Shown: positions 45,660-58,022, counted from the stretch's first letter. The stretch: DNA of 64,000 nucleotides from Sesamum alatum (GCA_034509735.1 JACGWO010000006.1:34527141-34591140), one strand, 5' to 3'. A program made the numbers and translations. Notes: a model not told the origin generated them from the letters alone.

Positions 45660-46340
45660 CTAAGGTGGCCTTCGCTTGTTCTCACTGCCCGTGATGGCAG
45701 CTATGAATCTTGTTCTCATTGATGCAGTAATATATCTTGTTACTATGTCAAGTTTTCCATCGTTGCACAATCCATCGATGAGGATTGCCTACGTTACTAT
45801 GTTAGGGGTTATTCCGTTATGTTCCATAATATGTAGAAAGGAAAATGCCTCAGCGGTATGCTGAGTCGTGCACAAGCCATCCAATAAGATATTGTAAGCC
45901 TGTAAATCAGGAGATACTTGACGCGCTTGCATTTCTTTAAAAAGCTTCAAACCATCAGCACATCTATCTTCACAAAATAATCCCTATAACATGGTCGTAT
46001 AAGTAATTGTTGTGTACTCTAACCCTTTAGAAGGAATTTCAAGAAAAAGACGCCAAGCTTCACCTATGTTTCTGTTTTTGCAATATCCATTCATCAAACT
46101 GTTATAGCAGTCAATGTTTAGCTTAAGGTCTGAACCCACTGCAGAATCAAATATTTTTATGGCTTTATTCATTTGCCCTTGCAAGTAATATACATCTATC
46201 AGGACCGATTAAATAATAATATTGGGACGAACATCTACTTACATCATAATTTTCAGAACATCCTCACCCTCTTCCACCATTCCTTCCTTACAATATGCAT
46301 CTATCAAAATGCTGAAATTAAACACATTAGGAGGTTGCTG
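45660..46340 (-). pseudogene. PPR (P-class) pseudogene fragment
   Basis: Read on the minus strand from 46340, one frame gives successive 35-residue pentatricopeptide motifs: FNFSILIDAYCKEGMVEEGEDVL, the motif with NIDCYNSLMNGYCKNRNIGEA, ITYTTML, then DLQAYNILLDGLCTTQHTAEA and NIVT. In-frame stops interrupt it near 46241, 46213, 45987 and 45798. About five repeats remain, without start, organelle target or C-terminus. The motif style resembles restorer-of-fertility-like P-class proteins. It is clearly dead. Confidence 0.85.
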
Positions 46341-46345
46341 AAAAT

Positions 46346-46840
46346 GAGAAGTGCGCTTTACAATCATTAGCATTCAAATGGTTTGTATATGATGGTTACG
46401 AGCTTTTCGGATAGAACAACTATTCATGTAATACGAACTAGGTATGCAAGGTTATATATCTTTTTATTTGATGTAGTAAATGTTAATATTAGCTATTATT
46501 ATTTGATCAAAATAACAATTAAAAATATTAATAAAATATTTAATGATTATAACCAATCTAATAATCTTACCTTTTTAGATGAGAGTGTGCACGAGAACAA
46601 AAAGTTTTTACTTGTACCACGGTTTTAAAATATGTGATTGCACGATAGGTCGCTAAGAACGAGAAGCGCACTTCACAACCATTAGCATTCAGGTGGTTCG
46701 TATATGATTGGGAATGAGCTTTTCAAACAAAAACACTACATACCAAATACGAATCAAGCACGCAAAGTTATATACTTTTTATTGTAAAATATTTTTATTT
46801 TATTTAGTAATGTTAATTTTAGCTATTATTATTGATTAAA
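46346..46840. repeat. Direct duplication, two ~165-bp copies
   Basis: The text 'agaag(t/c)gc(g/a)ctt(t/c)acaa(t/c)cattagcattca' starts at about 46349 and again near 46660, followed in both by 'gtatatgat' and 'gcaa(g/a)gttatata'. About 310 bases separate the starts. No gene. Confidence 0.65.
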
Positions 46841-46999
46841 ATACTTCGCTTTGTTTGCTTTGTTTTTGGAATGTTTTATTTTATTTTGTGGAAATAGAGA
46901 GAAAAAATAAAAATAAATAATTGTGTGTTAGAGATATAGTGTATGTTTGGATTTGTTTTTTGGAGTTAATTTTAAATAGTGTAAAAAATATATTGTATG

Positions 47000-47212
47000 T
47001 ATTGTGTTGTATATTGGGAGACAAAAAACACTGTTCATTGTCAAATTATGTCTCTTTTATATATTTTTATATATGTATATAATAATATTTATTTTTTTAC
47101 ATATATTGTGTTGTATATTGAGAGACAAAAAATAATGTTTATTGTCAAATCACGTCTCTTTTATATATTTGTATAAATATATATATATACATAATAATAT
47201 TTATTTATTTAT
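47000..47212. repeat. Tandem pair of ~110-bp units
   Basis: 'tgtgttgtatattg(g/a)gagacaaaaaa' followed by 'attgtcaaat' and 'gtctcttttatatattt' occurs twice (from about 47000 and 47107). AT-rich, no gene. Confidence 0.7.
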
Positions 47213-47469
47213 AGGTGGATGTATGCATATATATAAGAGAACGAACTAATACATCCAATAAAAATATTTTGAATAATATTATGTTTGATTTTATTTTTCA
47301 CCATTTCGGAAACAAATTGAAAATGAAACCAAACACATGAAGAAAATACGGGCTTTTGAGACAGAAAATTACCCAAGCGTGCAACAATTAAATTAATAAA
47401 TGAAAAAAGTAGCAAGCATACAAAGAGCAACGCCAGTTTTCCTCTTAAGAATAAGGATTGCATCAGGGT

Positions 47470-47976
47470 TCAGCTGGAATTGCTTTCTTGCCGGCCCACC
47501 GTCTAAAGACGCCGGCGTTTCTCAATAGCTGTTGGGCTGTGTCTGCTGAAGAGCGTTTCTGATTACACGTAAGCCCTTTTCTGGCTTGGATTTGTGAAAT
47601 TAGGGCTTAATTAAGGTTTAGGCTATTTTGCAGAATTATGTGGAATTTCTCATATTAGGGTTTTGTCGTTGGCACTTTGTTATTGTGGGAACATATTACA
47701 CCTTGATCAAACTTGGTCAAAGGTTTGCAATTGTTAAGGTCTGCTGCTATTACGTGGATTTATTGTGGTATCTGTTCTTTCAATATTTCAAGAGAAGTGA
47801 TATAAAGTGTTTGAAATTACGTAACGGGTCTGATTAAGTATAATTATACCTGAGCTGCTGTCCTGTGTTGGTAACCTCATGTATCCTATTTTTGCTTGGT
47901 TTTGTTAAATGTCAGGAAATTGCTTGACTCGTTGCTGTACGACCTTTCTAAATATTGTGACTTGCGGAAAGAAACA
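47470..47976 (+). promoter_or_regulatory. Promoter and 5' leader of the CWF19L2 gene
   Basis: A site II-like TGGGCT at 47528-47533 lies just ahead of a probable leader exon that ends at a GTAAGC donor (about 47571). The matching acceptor tgtcag lies at about 47916, giving a leader intron of about 350 bases that contains the telo-box-like TTAGGGTTT near 47656. This arrangement is frequent in plant housekeeping genes. The transcription start is inferred only. Confidence 0.45.
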
Positions 47977-50900
47977 ATGCTTTCAGGACTGAAGTTCATA
48001 CCACGGGACCAAATTGATAAAGTAAGACTCACTCATTCCTGTGGTGTGCTGAAGTATAGGAGGATTGCTTTTCTCTAGGTTATTTAGCTTTGGTTCATAT
48101 GTTTTTTTGCTCCTCCTTTAAGATCAACTGTGTTAGAATGCTCTTGTACTGTGTGTACCATGTAGATGGGTAACATAGATAAGACTATTTAACTCCCAAT
48201 CATGTCATTTTGCAAGTTCAGGGTATGCCAATTTGTTTTTGCTTTCCAGTCATTAGCTGGTTATAAGAATTTTCTTTTGCTACATTCTTATGCTTGTCAT
48301 TGATATTGTGTTTAAGGACAAAGATGAAACATTCAGCACTTCAAGGAATGAGAGAAAAAAATCAGGGCACAGGAAGGAAAAAATTGGGAGAAAGCAGAAG
48401 CATTCCCGTTATAGTAGTTCTGACGATGAAGGCCTTGAAAGAATAAAAACTGGGTCTAGAAAGAAAAAGAAGTGGTATGATTCAGAAGAGGATTTGTCTT
48501 CGTCTTCAGAAAAAAGTGATAGCCAAAGTGAAGAGGAGCATGATCGGAAGAAACGTAGGAGGCGGAAAGGAGAAAAGAAAAGGCGTGCTGATAGCTCGGA
48601 CAATGAACGGAAAAGCCGGTCAAAGAAGAGAGCTAGTAGTAGAAGAAAAAATTATTCCTCGGAAGATGAATCATTGAGTGGTTCTGAGAGAGAAGATACC
48701 TGTGGAGAAGGGAGTCAAAAAGGTGACCATATGGAAAATGACTTGATTGTTATGAAATGATTAAAATTTATGCAAGTGAATCTTCCTCACCCTGATTTCA
48801 CATGTTAAATCAGATGATAGTAAAGGATCTCAATCACAAAACTCCAGTAGCATTGTGAGGAAGGAAATGGGGTTGGAATGGATGCTTCGGCCAAAAGACA
48901 ATACAGAGAAGGCTTCTAATAAATCTTTTCATATTGAGCCAGAGGAAGCTCCGGCTGAAGAGGTATACTCCCAACCTTCTCTCTCCCTCTTTCTGGGTCC
49001 TTTTTTTTTTTTTGTGTGTGTTTTTAATCCAAACAAAGAAATGCATCCATAAAACATTTCTATTGTTCAGTTGGTCAAATGGTTATCAAGGTCAAGAGCT
49101 ACCTCTAGTAGTAAGAGGTCGAGTTACCAGGCTTACATGCCAGGTGTCTGTGCTCAGTATTTCTTGTCATTTATGCTGAAAAATGCTGATGACCCTCCTT
49201 CTATAAAAGAACAAAGCTAAAAGTCGTACGTTCTACACAGACTGTGGGTTTATTCTCAACAAATGCTGCAAAGGTGTTTATGCTGGAACCAGTGTAGTTC
49301 TGGCTGTATAAATAGGTTAAAAAAGGTGCATTCGCAATCATTTAGGAGTTCTGTTTTAGTTCTTGTTTTTATGCCAATAAATGATTATAGTTTCCTGGTC
49401 TAAACTCATTACATAGCATGTAAAGGCTGACATCATAAGCTTCTTAGTGCAATTTGAGCCAACTAAGCTTAATGCTTGGTTTTGTTCAGTGACATTGTTT
49501 TGTTTGTGGTAGAAAGAATATTCTTTTAACATTCTTAAACTATGTTGGAGCTTGACGCAAACTTTTCCTGGGTTTATACATAATTGAATCATTTGTAATT
49601 GTTACCTGTTTCCAAGAAAGGATCTCCGTTTTTTTTTTTTCAAAAAAAAAAAAAAAATTAAGAATTGGAAGTTTTAGAATCTTGTTCATTTATTATTGAG
49701 CCTTCATGAAGTTCCTTTCAATGTCTTACAGCATTTTGGCTTTCTGGCTTAAATTATAACTGCTTGACTTTCTAACTTGTGTTTTTTGCTCACAAGATAA
49801 AGAAGGATAATCCTGGGGAACTAAATCCATATCTTAAAAATAATGGGAGTGGTTACCCAGAAGATTCAGATGGAGTGAAGACTGGGGACAAACAAATCCT
49901 ATCTACTGCTGTTATTGGTGATGGGGGCGCCAGCTGGAGACTTAAAGCTTTGAAGAGAGCCCAAGAACAAGCAGCTCGTGAGGGACGGAAACTTCAAGAG
50001 GTAGGTATGAGTGAATTTGTGTTTTAGCTGTTTATGCAACTATTATGTAGCAATCTATGATGTAGTAGTTTCTTCAACAGGTGGTTGAAGAGCGCTGGGG
50101 TGCAATGGGTCATTTTGCAGCTTCTGTGGCTTCTCATAGTGTTGCGCCAACTCATGCGCATCTTCAAGCCATAAAGAGTAGGAGGAAAGGGTTAATTAAT
50201 GAAGAAAAGACAAATATAGACGAAGAAAATGATCGGACTAAGAAGGTAATAGTTCACCATATTTCACAGCATCATTGAATCACTTTTACATTTCTGTGCT
50301 ACAAAACATTAATATCTCTTTCAATCGTTTTCCAAGTATTAAAGTTATAGGCTATAAATTACAATTTGTTTTCTTTCTTTTGGTGTAGCTTAGTGTTTTC
50401 GGATGATTGACAGATTCATGAATTAATGATGATAGTAGATTTCCTTATCATCCTGAGATTGAGTTGAATTAGTTTTCATGTGCTGAAGTTAAAGTAACAA
50501 TGTGTTTGTTTGAGCAAGAAATGAGAAGGTATTTCTATGTTGACTTGTTGTGCTTCATTTATATCAGGACTTTGATCAGAGAAGGATGAAGGATTTTCAC
50601 CCTAGGCATCCTAAAATGAGAGTGCCCAAAGTTGATGATTCTTTGTCTTGGGGGAAGCGGGGAAGTAAAAAATTGTCAACTGAGGATACTGCTCTTGTCT
50701 CTGCTGCTTTGTCCAGTTTAAATAAGTTTTCTGATGATGGAAGTTTCATGGACGCATTTATGAATGAGAAGGAGGACAATTCTGGCGATCCCAGCAATTC
50801 TTTGAAGTTTGATGCAAGAGCGGGTCCAAAGTCAGATGGAATTGTGCACGGAGAAACTAAAGATGATGCTGGAACAGTTAAGCCAGACATGAGTGCAAAT

Positions 50901-53737
50901 CAGTTGGCTGCCAAGGCGTTGCAACTCCGTATGAAAGGAAAGCACGAGGAAGCAGAGAAACTGTTGGTAGGAGATTATTTTCATTGCGATGTTTTCTTCT
51001 CATGTTTTTTCGTAGAATCCGATTTCTGCTTTGCCCCTAAGAGAGTGCCTAAAGGAATAGAAGTGTATGACATTATCTCTCTTCATATACCTTGAATATG
51101 AGCATCAACATGCTTTTGTGGTCTTCATCAGGTTTGAGGAATTCTTACTTTGGATGTGAAATGATGTGTTGGGTGAAGGTTTTGTCATGTAAAAATCTTG
51201 ATGTTGCTTTCATTTTTTATTTGGCTCTATATATGTTGGTGGCATAGTATATTTCTTTGCTTTTGTAAGATCAATGAGTTCTTTATATCTTAAATTTTTT
51301 AGAAGTCTTTAGCAAATAGTTTCTTGGCTGCACTAATGCTCTTGTGATGATGATGACAAAAGTGTAAAAGGTTTGATTATGGTCACTATTACGTCTGATC
51401 TCACTTTTGTCTCTGCTTCATATCAATGATTGCGAAGAAATCCTCCCTCTCTCGTTTGTGTGATCTGATCTTGTTTTTTCCCCTTGTCTTCTCAGAAAGA
51501 AGTTGAGAATATTAAGGAGAAGCAGAATATTAGCAGTGAATCAAGTAAACGGCGAGTTGATGGGACCACAAGCAGGTTCTTTTGCATGTTACCCCTAATT
51601 GCTACTATTCTCATGATTGTGTTTGGTCCTTTTAAAATGCGTCTGATCTCACTCTATTTGGTTATATGTTCTATTTAGGATCATTATGCAAGATGTCTCT
51701 GCAAGGCAAAAGAAGAAGGAGGATGATGCAGATTTGCATCTAGCTCAAAAGATCATGCATAATCATCGATACAACGTATCTAATCAGGCAGATGAAGAAT
51801 ATGATTATGATGATGGTCCAAGGAGGAAGACCCGAAAGAAAGGAGGGGCTGGCAATCATAATGCATCTGAGATAACTCATTCTGCAAACCGCTTCTTGAC
51901 TCAGCAGGACCGCTGTCAATTCTGCTTTGAAAATCCAAATAGACCCAAGCATCTGGTCATTGCTATTGCGAACTTTACCTATTTGTCACTACCTCATCAA
52001 CAACCTGTTGTCCCGGGTCATTGTGCCATCTTAACGTTGCAGGTGACCCTTGCGTTACCTTTTTCTCTTTCAGATCAGAAGAATATTTTATAAATCTAAC
52101 TGATTTTCACAATAGTTTGTATTTTCTGGAAATCTTTTCTATTTGTCTTAAGCTTGTGCCTCTTTTTTGTCCATTTCCTTTTGCATTTCTTGACTTCACT
52201 CTGAATTCTTGTTTCATCCCATCAAATAGTCAATTAATTTCTATTTCAGATACTGCTTAAACTATCCACTTCCAGATAATGCCAGAGAATGTGAAGTGTG
52301 CAACTTCAAAATTTGAATGCTATATCAATTACAGTATTGTTGTAGCGCATAATTCATGTCTGTGGTGTTCTGCTATTTTTGCTGGTAGTGTCGTAATTTT
52401 GCAAGCATACTGTTCTCTCTGAGCAGCACGACAGCTGCATAAACTATTATTAAGTATTATATGTAGATTATTAAAGTTCTGTGCTGCTAACTACAGGACT
52501 TGCTCTTTTACTGAGTCATTTCAATTTTTGTTTGGGACTTTTACCCTAACAGCATGAATCTTCCACAAGAACTGTTGATGATAACGTGTGGAGTGAAATA
52601 CGAAACTTCAAGAAATGCTTGATAATGATGTTCGCGAAGCAGGAAAAGGATGTACTGTTCCTTGAGACTGTGATGGGACTGGCACAACAGAGGCGCCACT
52701 GTTTGGTTGAGTGCATTCCTTTGCCCCGAGATGTTGCAAAGCAGGCACCTGTATACTTCAAGAAGGTTAGTCATTGGATATGAGCTTTCCTAGACATGAG
52801 TTTCCTGGTAATAATCTGCTGGAGTGTTTATCCTGAGAGGAGACGGGAACATTTTGTCTGCTCTTGGACCTTTCACATCTTATATTTTTCTAAAATTTAT
52901 CTGCATCAGAGGTTACAGAAGATCAGACGTCCGTGAAGTTGGCCTTTACATCTGTTCTCTAAAATGTGTTTAGTCTCATAATGTGACTGAATAGACTATG
53001 TAGTCTGTAATGAGTAGGGAATCTCTGCTTAGTTCTCTATCCCAAGAACCACTATAAGATGTCCTGGACTTCATAAATCTTTCTTCGTCTTTTAATCTCT
53101 TTTGAGATAGAATAGCTTGTTACCGCAATTGGCTGCAACAAGAGTTGCTGCCTAATTAATAGCTAGCCCGTCTTTTATATTTATTCTGAAAGTGCAACCA
53201 AAATGAAGCGTAAATCGTGCATAATCTAAATTTCATTGCATCTTATTGATTCCATCCATATAGTTATGGGTAATTTTTACACAATATTATTGATTAATCT
53301 TGAAGTTATTTGTTACTTCAACCTAAGCTTACAGGAGCCCAACCCAATTGAAGGAATGGTCGAGCTCATAGAAATTTTCTAATTCTCTAAACATATATTT
53401 GCTGCAGGCAATTGATGAAGCTGAAGATGAATGGAGTCAGCACAATGCTAAGAAGCTCATCGACACAAGTGAAAAGGGCCTCCGAAGTTCAATCCCCAAG
53501 AATTTCCCATATTTCCATGTTGAATTTGGACTGGACAAGGGATTTGTTCACGTGATAGATGACGAAAAAGAATTTAAAAGCAGCTTTGGCCTCAACGTAG
53601 TAAGAGGTATGCTTCGCCTGCCGGCTGAGGACATGCACCGACGTCGGAGGAACGAGCCTGTAGATATACAAAAGCAAGCAGTTGCCAGTTTTGCACGGGA
53701 TTGGGAACCTTTTGATTGGACCAAGCAGCTGGACTAA
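47977..53737 (+). CDS. CWF19L2: CWF19-like protein 2 (spliceosome-associated)
   Basis: Ten coding exons (47977-48021, 48317-48722, 48814-48962, 49797-50000, 50081-50245, 50568-50966, 51496-51575, 51679-52042, 52553-52765, 53408-53737), all GT-AG, join in frame to 784 residues. The start MLSGLKFIPRDQIDK is the family's short N-terminal motif. Residues 17-150 are an Arg/Lys/Ser/Glu-rich stretch typical of splicing proteins. EMGLEWMLRP follows near 165. The C-terminal half holds the two CwfJ domains: CwfJ_C_1, HIT-like, around 560-675 (RCQFCFENP, VPGHCAILTLQHES), and CwfJ_C_2 around 680-784 (FPYFHVEFG ... DWEPFDWTKQLD). Fission yeast Cwf19 and its human relatives act in late splicing and intron turnover in the nucleus. 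No frame damage seen. Confidence 0.95.
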
Positions 53738-54227
53738 TTCCTCGCTCAGCAAGTGTAAACAATTTTTTAAAACTGTGCTTTCGATATCAAGTTTCAAATT
53801 CTCGTGCTACCTTGTCGGTGTGGCTGGGTGTTCTTAACCGAACAAGAAAGATAACTTGAATGGACATAAGTTGTCTTGTTCATGGCCTTCAGATTGAGGG
53901 AGGATGACCCGATGGAACGACTGGTGGATGGTGGATTATGAGGATGGGTGCTTCTCATCACCCACGCTCTTTCCAGTCTAATAATGTACGGAGTGCGTCC
54001 ATGCAAGAATCTCATGTAGGTCAGAGCTCTGTTGGTTCTTTTGTTAGAAAAGTCATGTAATGCTGCTGCAGCTGCAGCTACAGGCTTGCATCTGTAGATG
54101 ACTACTTTCAAGTGCTTTCTATATGGTGTTGCTGGAAAAAACATAGAAATATTTGTCCCTTTTTTGTTAGACGATAGTTAACAACGAATATTTGTAGTTT
54201 TTTAAATAATAAAAATATTTATATTTA

Positions 54228-54620
54228 GGGTAAATTACATCTACCTCTCTTGAAATTTGACATAATTACAAATACTCTCTCGTTGTTTGAAAAATAATAA
54301 ATACTTTTCTGAGGTTTATAATTTTCAACCAAAGGCCTGAAATTAATCATTTTGCCCTTGATTTTTTAGTTAAATTGCAGAAAAATTAGTCGAGGTAAAT
54401 TGTATTATTAACTCTTCTGTGCAATAAATTTTAAGAACTTCGCGCATTATAGTCCAAAAAAATTCAAAAAATTTTAAAAATTAAATAAAAGGCGTAAGTA
54501 CATTTGGGCTAGTTCACCTAGACAGTTACAAACTTTAGAGAGTGTATTTGTAATTTTTCAAACAACAAAAAATTATTTATAATTATGTCAAACCTCAAGA
54601 GAAAAAAATGTAATTTACCC
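54228..54620. mobile_element. MULE-derived MITE, 'gggtaaattac' family, copy 6
   Basis: 393 bases. Flanks ttatattta (54219-54227) and ttataatta (54621-54629) match at 8 of 9 bases. A short relic of the same family (words 'gttagacgatagtt', 'atttgtagtttttt') lies just before it at about 54150-54215. Confidence 0.82.
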
Positions 54621-54779
54621 TTATAATTATAATAAATTTTAGAGTAGTCCGTCGTAATTTATTCTAAAACAACAAACAGGGTATGGAGAACAGCTGGAGT
54701 CGTATGCATTTTGTACAAATATATTAAAAATCAAAATTGTATAAATTATTTTGTACAAACAAATTAAGTTTGAAACTTT

Positions 54780-55370
54780 ACAGGAGATACTATGAGTTAC
54801 AGGAGAGCTTAGAAACTTTTTGAGAACAAGTACAAAAAGAAAAATCTCAAAGAATCCAAAACGCCTTTTGTCTCCAGGACAACTGTTATCATCTTTTGTT
54901 ACACTTTGCTTCGTCCTCTTTTGGAGATGACAGCAGTCAGCATCTAGCTCTGAATCTGCATGAAATCACCATTGTCAGTCATTCGACACATATATGAACA
55001 TAAATTTAGATTTCAAGAAATGTAAAAAGGAACCGAATAATATGTAATAAATAAACACAAAGATAAAACATAAATTGCAATTCAACAGATGTATTTGCAA
55101 GATTCAGTGGAAACAAATACGTAAGGAAGAAAGGCAGGATGGCATCCCTTCATTCGAATTAATAAAGAAAAGATGACCCCTATCCATCTCGTTATACAAA
55201 GAAAGGCGGTGGAGACTGGAGACGGGGGCGGAAAAGGACGACGACTCATAGCAGCCCCTTCTCAACCGCCGTTTCTCTGTATAACAGAATGAAAAGGGTC
55301 CGCCGCCACCGCCAACGCCATGAATGGAAATGGAAAAGTGCAGAGCTAGGGCTGAATGCTGCTGACAGAT
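54780..55370 (-). other. Possible short minus-strand transcription unit
   Basis: Divergent from the PPR gene and sharing its upstream region. A GC-rich block (55200-55330) holds an ATG with an 18-codon frame (MALAVAADPFHSVIQRNG and one more residue) and a second ATG with a frame of about 54 codons. A possible acceptor (catgcag) lies near 54957, with lower-complexity sequence after it. The GC content and shared promoter suggest transcription; no known domain is seen, so it may be a noncoding RNA or a leader exon. Weak evidence. Confidence 0.25.
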
Positions 55371-55427
55371 TTTTAGCTAGAATTGGGAGGGCAGTGGCCT
55401 ATTATATAAGCAAAAATTCCGTACAAA

Positions 55428-55458
55428 TGGGCTTTTGGTTTATATATAACACAGCCCA
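55428..55458. promoter_or_regulatory. Site II-like pair in a bidirectional promoter
   Basis: TGGGCT at 55428-55433 and AGCCCA (TGGGCT on the other strand) at 55453-55458, with TATA-like stretches on both sides (atataagc at 55403-55410, tatatataac at 55441-55450). They lie between the PPR gene leader and the GC-rich minus-strand block. TCP-bound TGGGCY pairs are common in plant genes for organelle and housekeeping proteins. Confidence 0.45.
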
Positions 55459-56115
55459 ATAACCCGAACCACATAACTCTACCCAACCTAAATTAAACCC
55501 AAAACTTCACTCCTATTGGCTATTGTGGTCACTCTCCACTGTTGCCGCGCTTCTTTCTTTTCTTTTTCCCTATGTGAGATTGTGGGATTCAGGTGGAGGA
55601 GAACGAGAAACTGTATATCCAAGGAAGGGTTGAAAGAAAGAGGTGAGATGAGATTCTTCAAAGCCCATTATCCCTCCTTTGTATGTAAAGAGAAACTGTA
55701 TTCTTTTCTGATTGGTTGTCAGTGTTTTTGTTCTTGGTGCTATGCCCACATGTACTTATGTTCTTGCCATGTCTGTTGAGGGAATACTGGTTTTCATGCT
55801 TATTGTATGAGAGGTGGGTTTGTTTGATTGAAATGGAACTGATTTTTATGCACCAGATGCCGTTTCATGTGGGTTTTTCATACTTTCTTCTGTATGCTTG
55901 TTACCTGTTCGAAGAAATACCTGACTCATTGGCTCTAGGTTGTTCATGATTGCTGTGATGAAATTACATCATCATAATGATAAGTCTTTGTTTAAGTGTT
56001 GATGGTTTATCGTTATTGGAAAATATGGTCAGTTTTGCAGGTTGTTCCTAACTTGCATTTTTGATTTTGCAGTAACTCATCAGTTGTATTCAGAGTGAGT
56101 AGAAAAACCAACACA

Positions 56116-56955
56116 ATGTCAAGAATAGCCTCTATAACGAAACTGGCCCGACAGGTTAACCGACTCAAGGTAGAAAGAGCTAAGCCTCTGTCTTCAAGTT
56201 ACAGTTCAATGCTGCACTCAACTGGTTATAATCAGGGCAAGGAAGATAAGATGGAATTCCCAAACTATAGGGCTGTTAATGATTCCACGTCTCAGATTCA
56301 GATTAAAGATATCGGAACTGTACCCCAACGCCAAATAGGAGAAAATGTTTCAAGAAAGGATAAGGTCAGCTTTCTTGTGAGCACACTTATGGATCTGCAA
56401 GATAGTAAAGAAGCTGTATACAGTACTCTCGATGCTTGGGTTGCATGGGAACGGAACTTCCCAATTGGGCCTTTGAAGCAGGTATTACTTGCTCTTGAGA
56501 AAGAGCAACAGTGGCATAGAATAATCCAGGTTATTAAATGGATGCTGAGCAAAGGACAGGGCACCACCAGGGGAACATATGGGCAGCTGATTCAGGCTCT
56601 GGATATGGACCGTAGAGTAGAAGAAGCAGAGGAGATTTGGAAGAAGAAACTCGCTTTCGATTTACATTCTGTCCCATGGAAACTGTGCAAGCTTATGATC
56701 TCAGTATATTATAGAAACAACATGCTTGATGATCTTGTGAAGCTGTTCAAGGGCTTGGAAGCTTTTGACCGCAAACCCCCGGAGAAATCCATAGTGCAGA
56801 AAGTAGCTGATGCATATGAGCTGCTGGGCTTACCTGAAGAGAAGGAAAGAATACTGGAGAAGTACAAGGATCTGTTTGTCGAGTCCCCTAACGGAAAAGC
56901 CAAGAAGATCAGCCGCCGTTCTCCAATGAAAAGAAAACCAAGCCAAGATGTGTGA
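56116..56955 (+). CDS. PPR protein similar to At4g18975 (organelle)
   Basis: A single coding exon of 279 residues. The ATG at 56116 is the first in the exon; the frame stays open upstream but only to a GTG at 56095, so 56116 is chosen. The leader is split by an intron (donor near 55643, acceptor ttttgcag at about 56072). Residues 1-45 are Arg/Ser-rich and suit an organelle transit peptide. The core matches a small conserved PPR family: DAWVAWERNFPIGPLKQVL, then WHRIIQVIKWMLSKGQGTTRGTYGQL-type and EEAEEIWKKK, then FKGLEAFDRKPPEKSIVQKVADAY. Few PPR motifs are present. The C-terminus is Lys/Arg-rich. Plant relatives are annotated as chloroplast proteins; the RNA target is unknown. Confidence 0.9.
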   Translation: MSRIASITKLARQVNRLKVERAKPLSSSYSSMLHSTGYNQGKEDKMEFPNYRAVNDSTSQIQIKDIGTVPQRQIGENVSRKDKVSFLVSTLMDLQDSKEAVYSTLDAWVAWERNFPIGPLKQVLLALEKEQQWHRIIQVIKWMLSKGQGTTRGTYGQLIQALDMDRRVEEAEEIWKKKLAFDLHSVPWKLCKLMISVYYRNNMLDDLVKLFKGLEAFDRKPPEKSIVQKVADAYELLGLPEEKERILEKYKDLFVESPNGKAKKISRRSPMKRKPSQDV

Positions 56956-57179
56956 GGTCGGTTCTCAGTATCCATTTGTAATTACAATTGTTGTTGGTCA
57001 CTCTCAGGATTATCGACCCGTTCTTTTTTCTGGATAGCGTCCTCTATCTTTCTTGTCCATGATAATTAGGTTTTCATCTTCTAGGTGGGTAGTTGTTTGG
57101 GCAACACTTTTCATGCACTAACACTTGCAAGTGATACTTTCATGGGAACACAAATGTATCCAGACTGGCTTGTATTATT

Positions 57180-57529
57180 AGGGGTGTAAATGATTCGAGT
57201 CGAGCCGAAAACATTATTGTACAAGCTTGTTTGAATTATTGTTGAGCTTCGAAGATTGTGTTTGAATTTGGTTTGATTATTGTTTTAATCGAGCTCAAAT
57301 GACCTTTAATTGAATCAAACACGAGTCGAACTCGAGTAATTTGATATTTTTGAGTATATTTTATTATTTTTACACTAATGGAATTGAGCTCGAGCCGAGC
57401 TCAAAAGTTTACCAAACAAATTTTCTTTTTCAAGTTTGATTTGTTAAGTTGAACAAGTCGAGTTAAAACGAGTTTTTATCGATCAATTTCAATCGAGTAT
57501 CGAATAATTTGGTTATTTTTTCAGCTTTA
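57180..57529. mobile_element. ~350-bp dispersed element 'gggtgtaaatgattcgagtc', copy 1
   Basis: Rich in 'cgagt/cgagc' words. Flanked by tgtattatt on both sides (57171-57179, 57530-57538), a target duplication of 8-9 bases. The reverse complement matches the element at 59470-59774 over most of its length. No coding capacity. It interrupts sequence duplicated from the PGIP 5' region. Confidence 0.75.
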
Positions 57530-57653
57530 TGTATTATTGCAAACCATGTACATGATTATGCTAACTCACATATTCATTGGTCAAAGTTTGGACTTTGGGC
57601 CACACAATGATGTAAAACTGAAACTTCAACTATCATCCATCCTTGTAATGAAA

Positions 57654-57690
57654 AATCGAGGCCTATTTATAGCAAGGGTAGGCCTCGATT
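57654..57690. repeat. Perfect 11-bp hairpin
   Basis: AATCGAGGCCT is followed after 15 bases by AGGCCTCGATT. The loop contains TATTTATA. Possibly part of an old PGIP-type promoter. Confidence 0.7.
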
Positions 57691-58022
57691 GTTGAGAGGT
57701 TTGTGCAGGATCATATAGATAGAAAACGGCTAGGTAAGGCAGATTTTCTCAACTGCAAAGACTCAATCAACTTATTTAAAATAAAAGAATTTAGATAAGT
57801 ATAGAATTTTTAAAGTGTTTTCTCCTAAAAGGATTTAAAACTGCATGGCCTAGCCCAGATGAGAAGTCGGATACGCGCACACATAGCTTTTTTTCCAAAA
57901 CCCACTTACCTACCCTTCTCAATCTAAATATACGAGAATGGGTTGCTATAAACAAGTTTGGAGTCCTTTCCAAACGCAAGCAATGTAGGTAAGGAAAAGA
58001 TGGCTTCCGAATTGTCATTCCC

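Noticed and set aside
48409..48603. Minus-strand Ser/Phe-rich frame in the CWF19L2 gene
   Set aside because: Antisense of the Lys/Ser/Glu-rich exon 2.
56095..56115. Upstream extension of the PPR protein to 286 residues
   Set aside because: The extension begins with GTG; the first ATG is at 56116 and the preceding bases are leader sequence after the intron acceptor.
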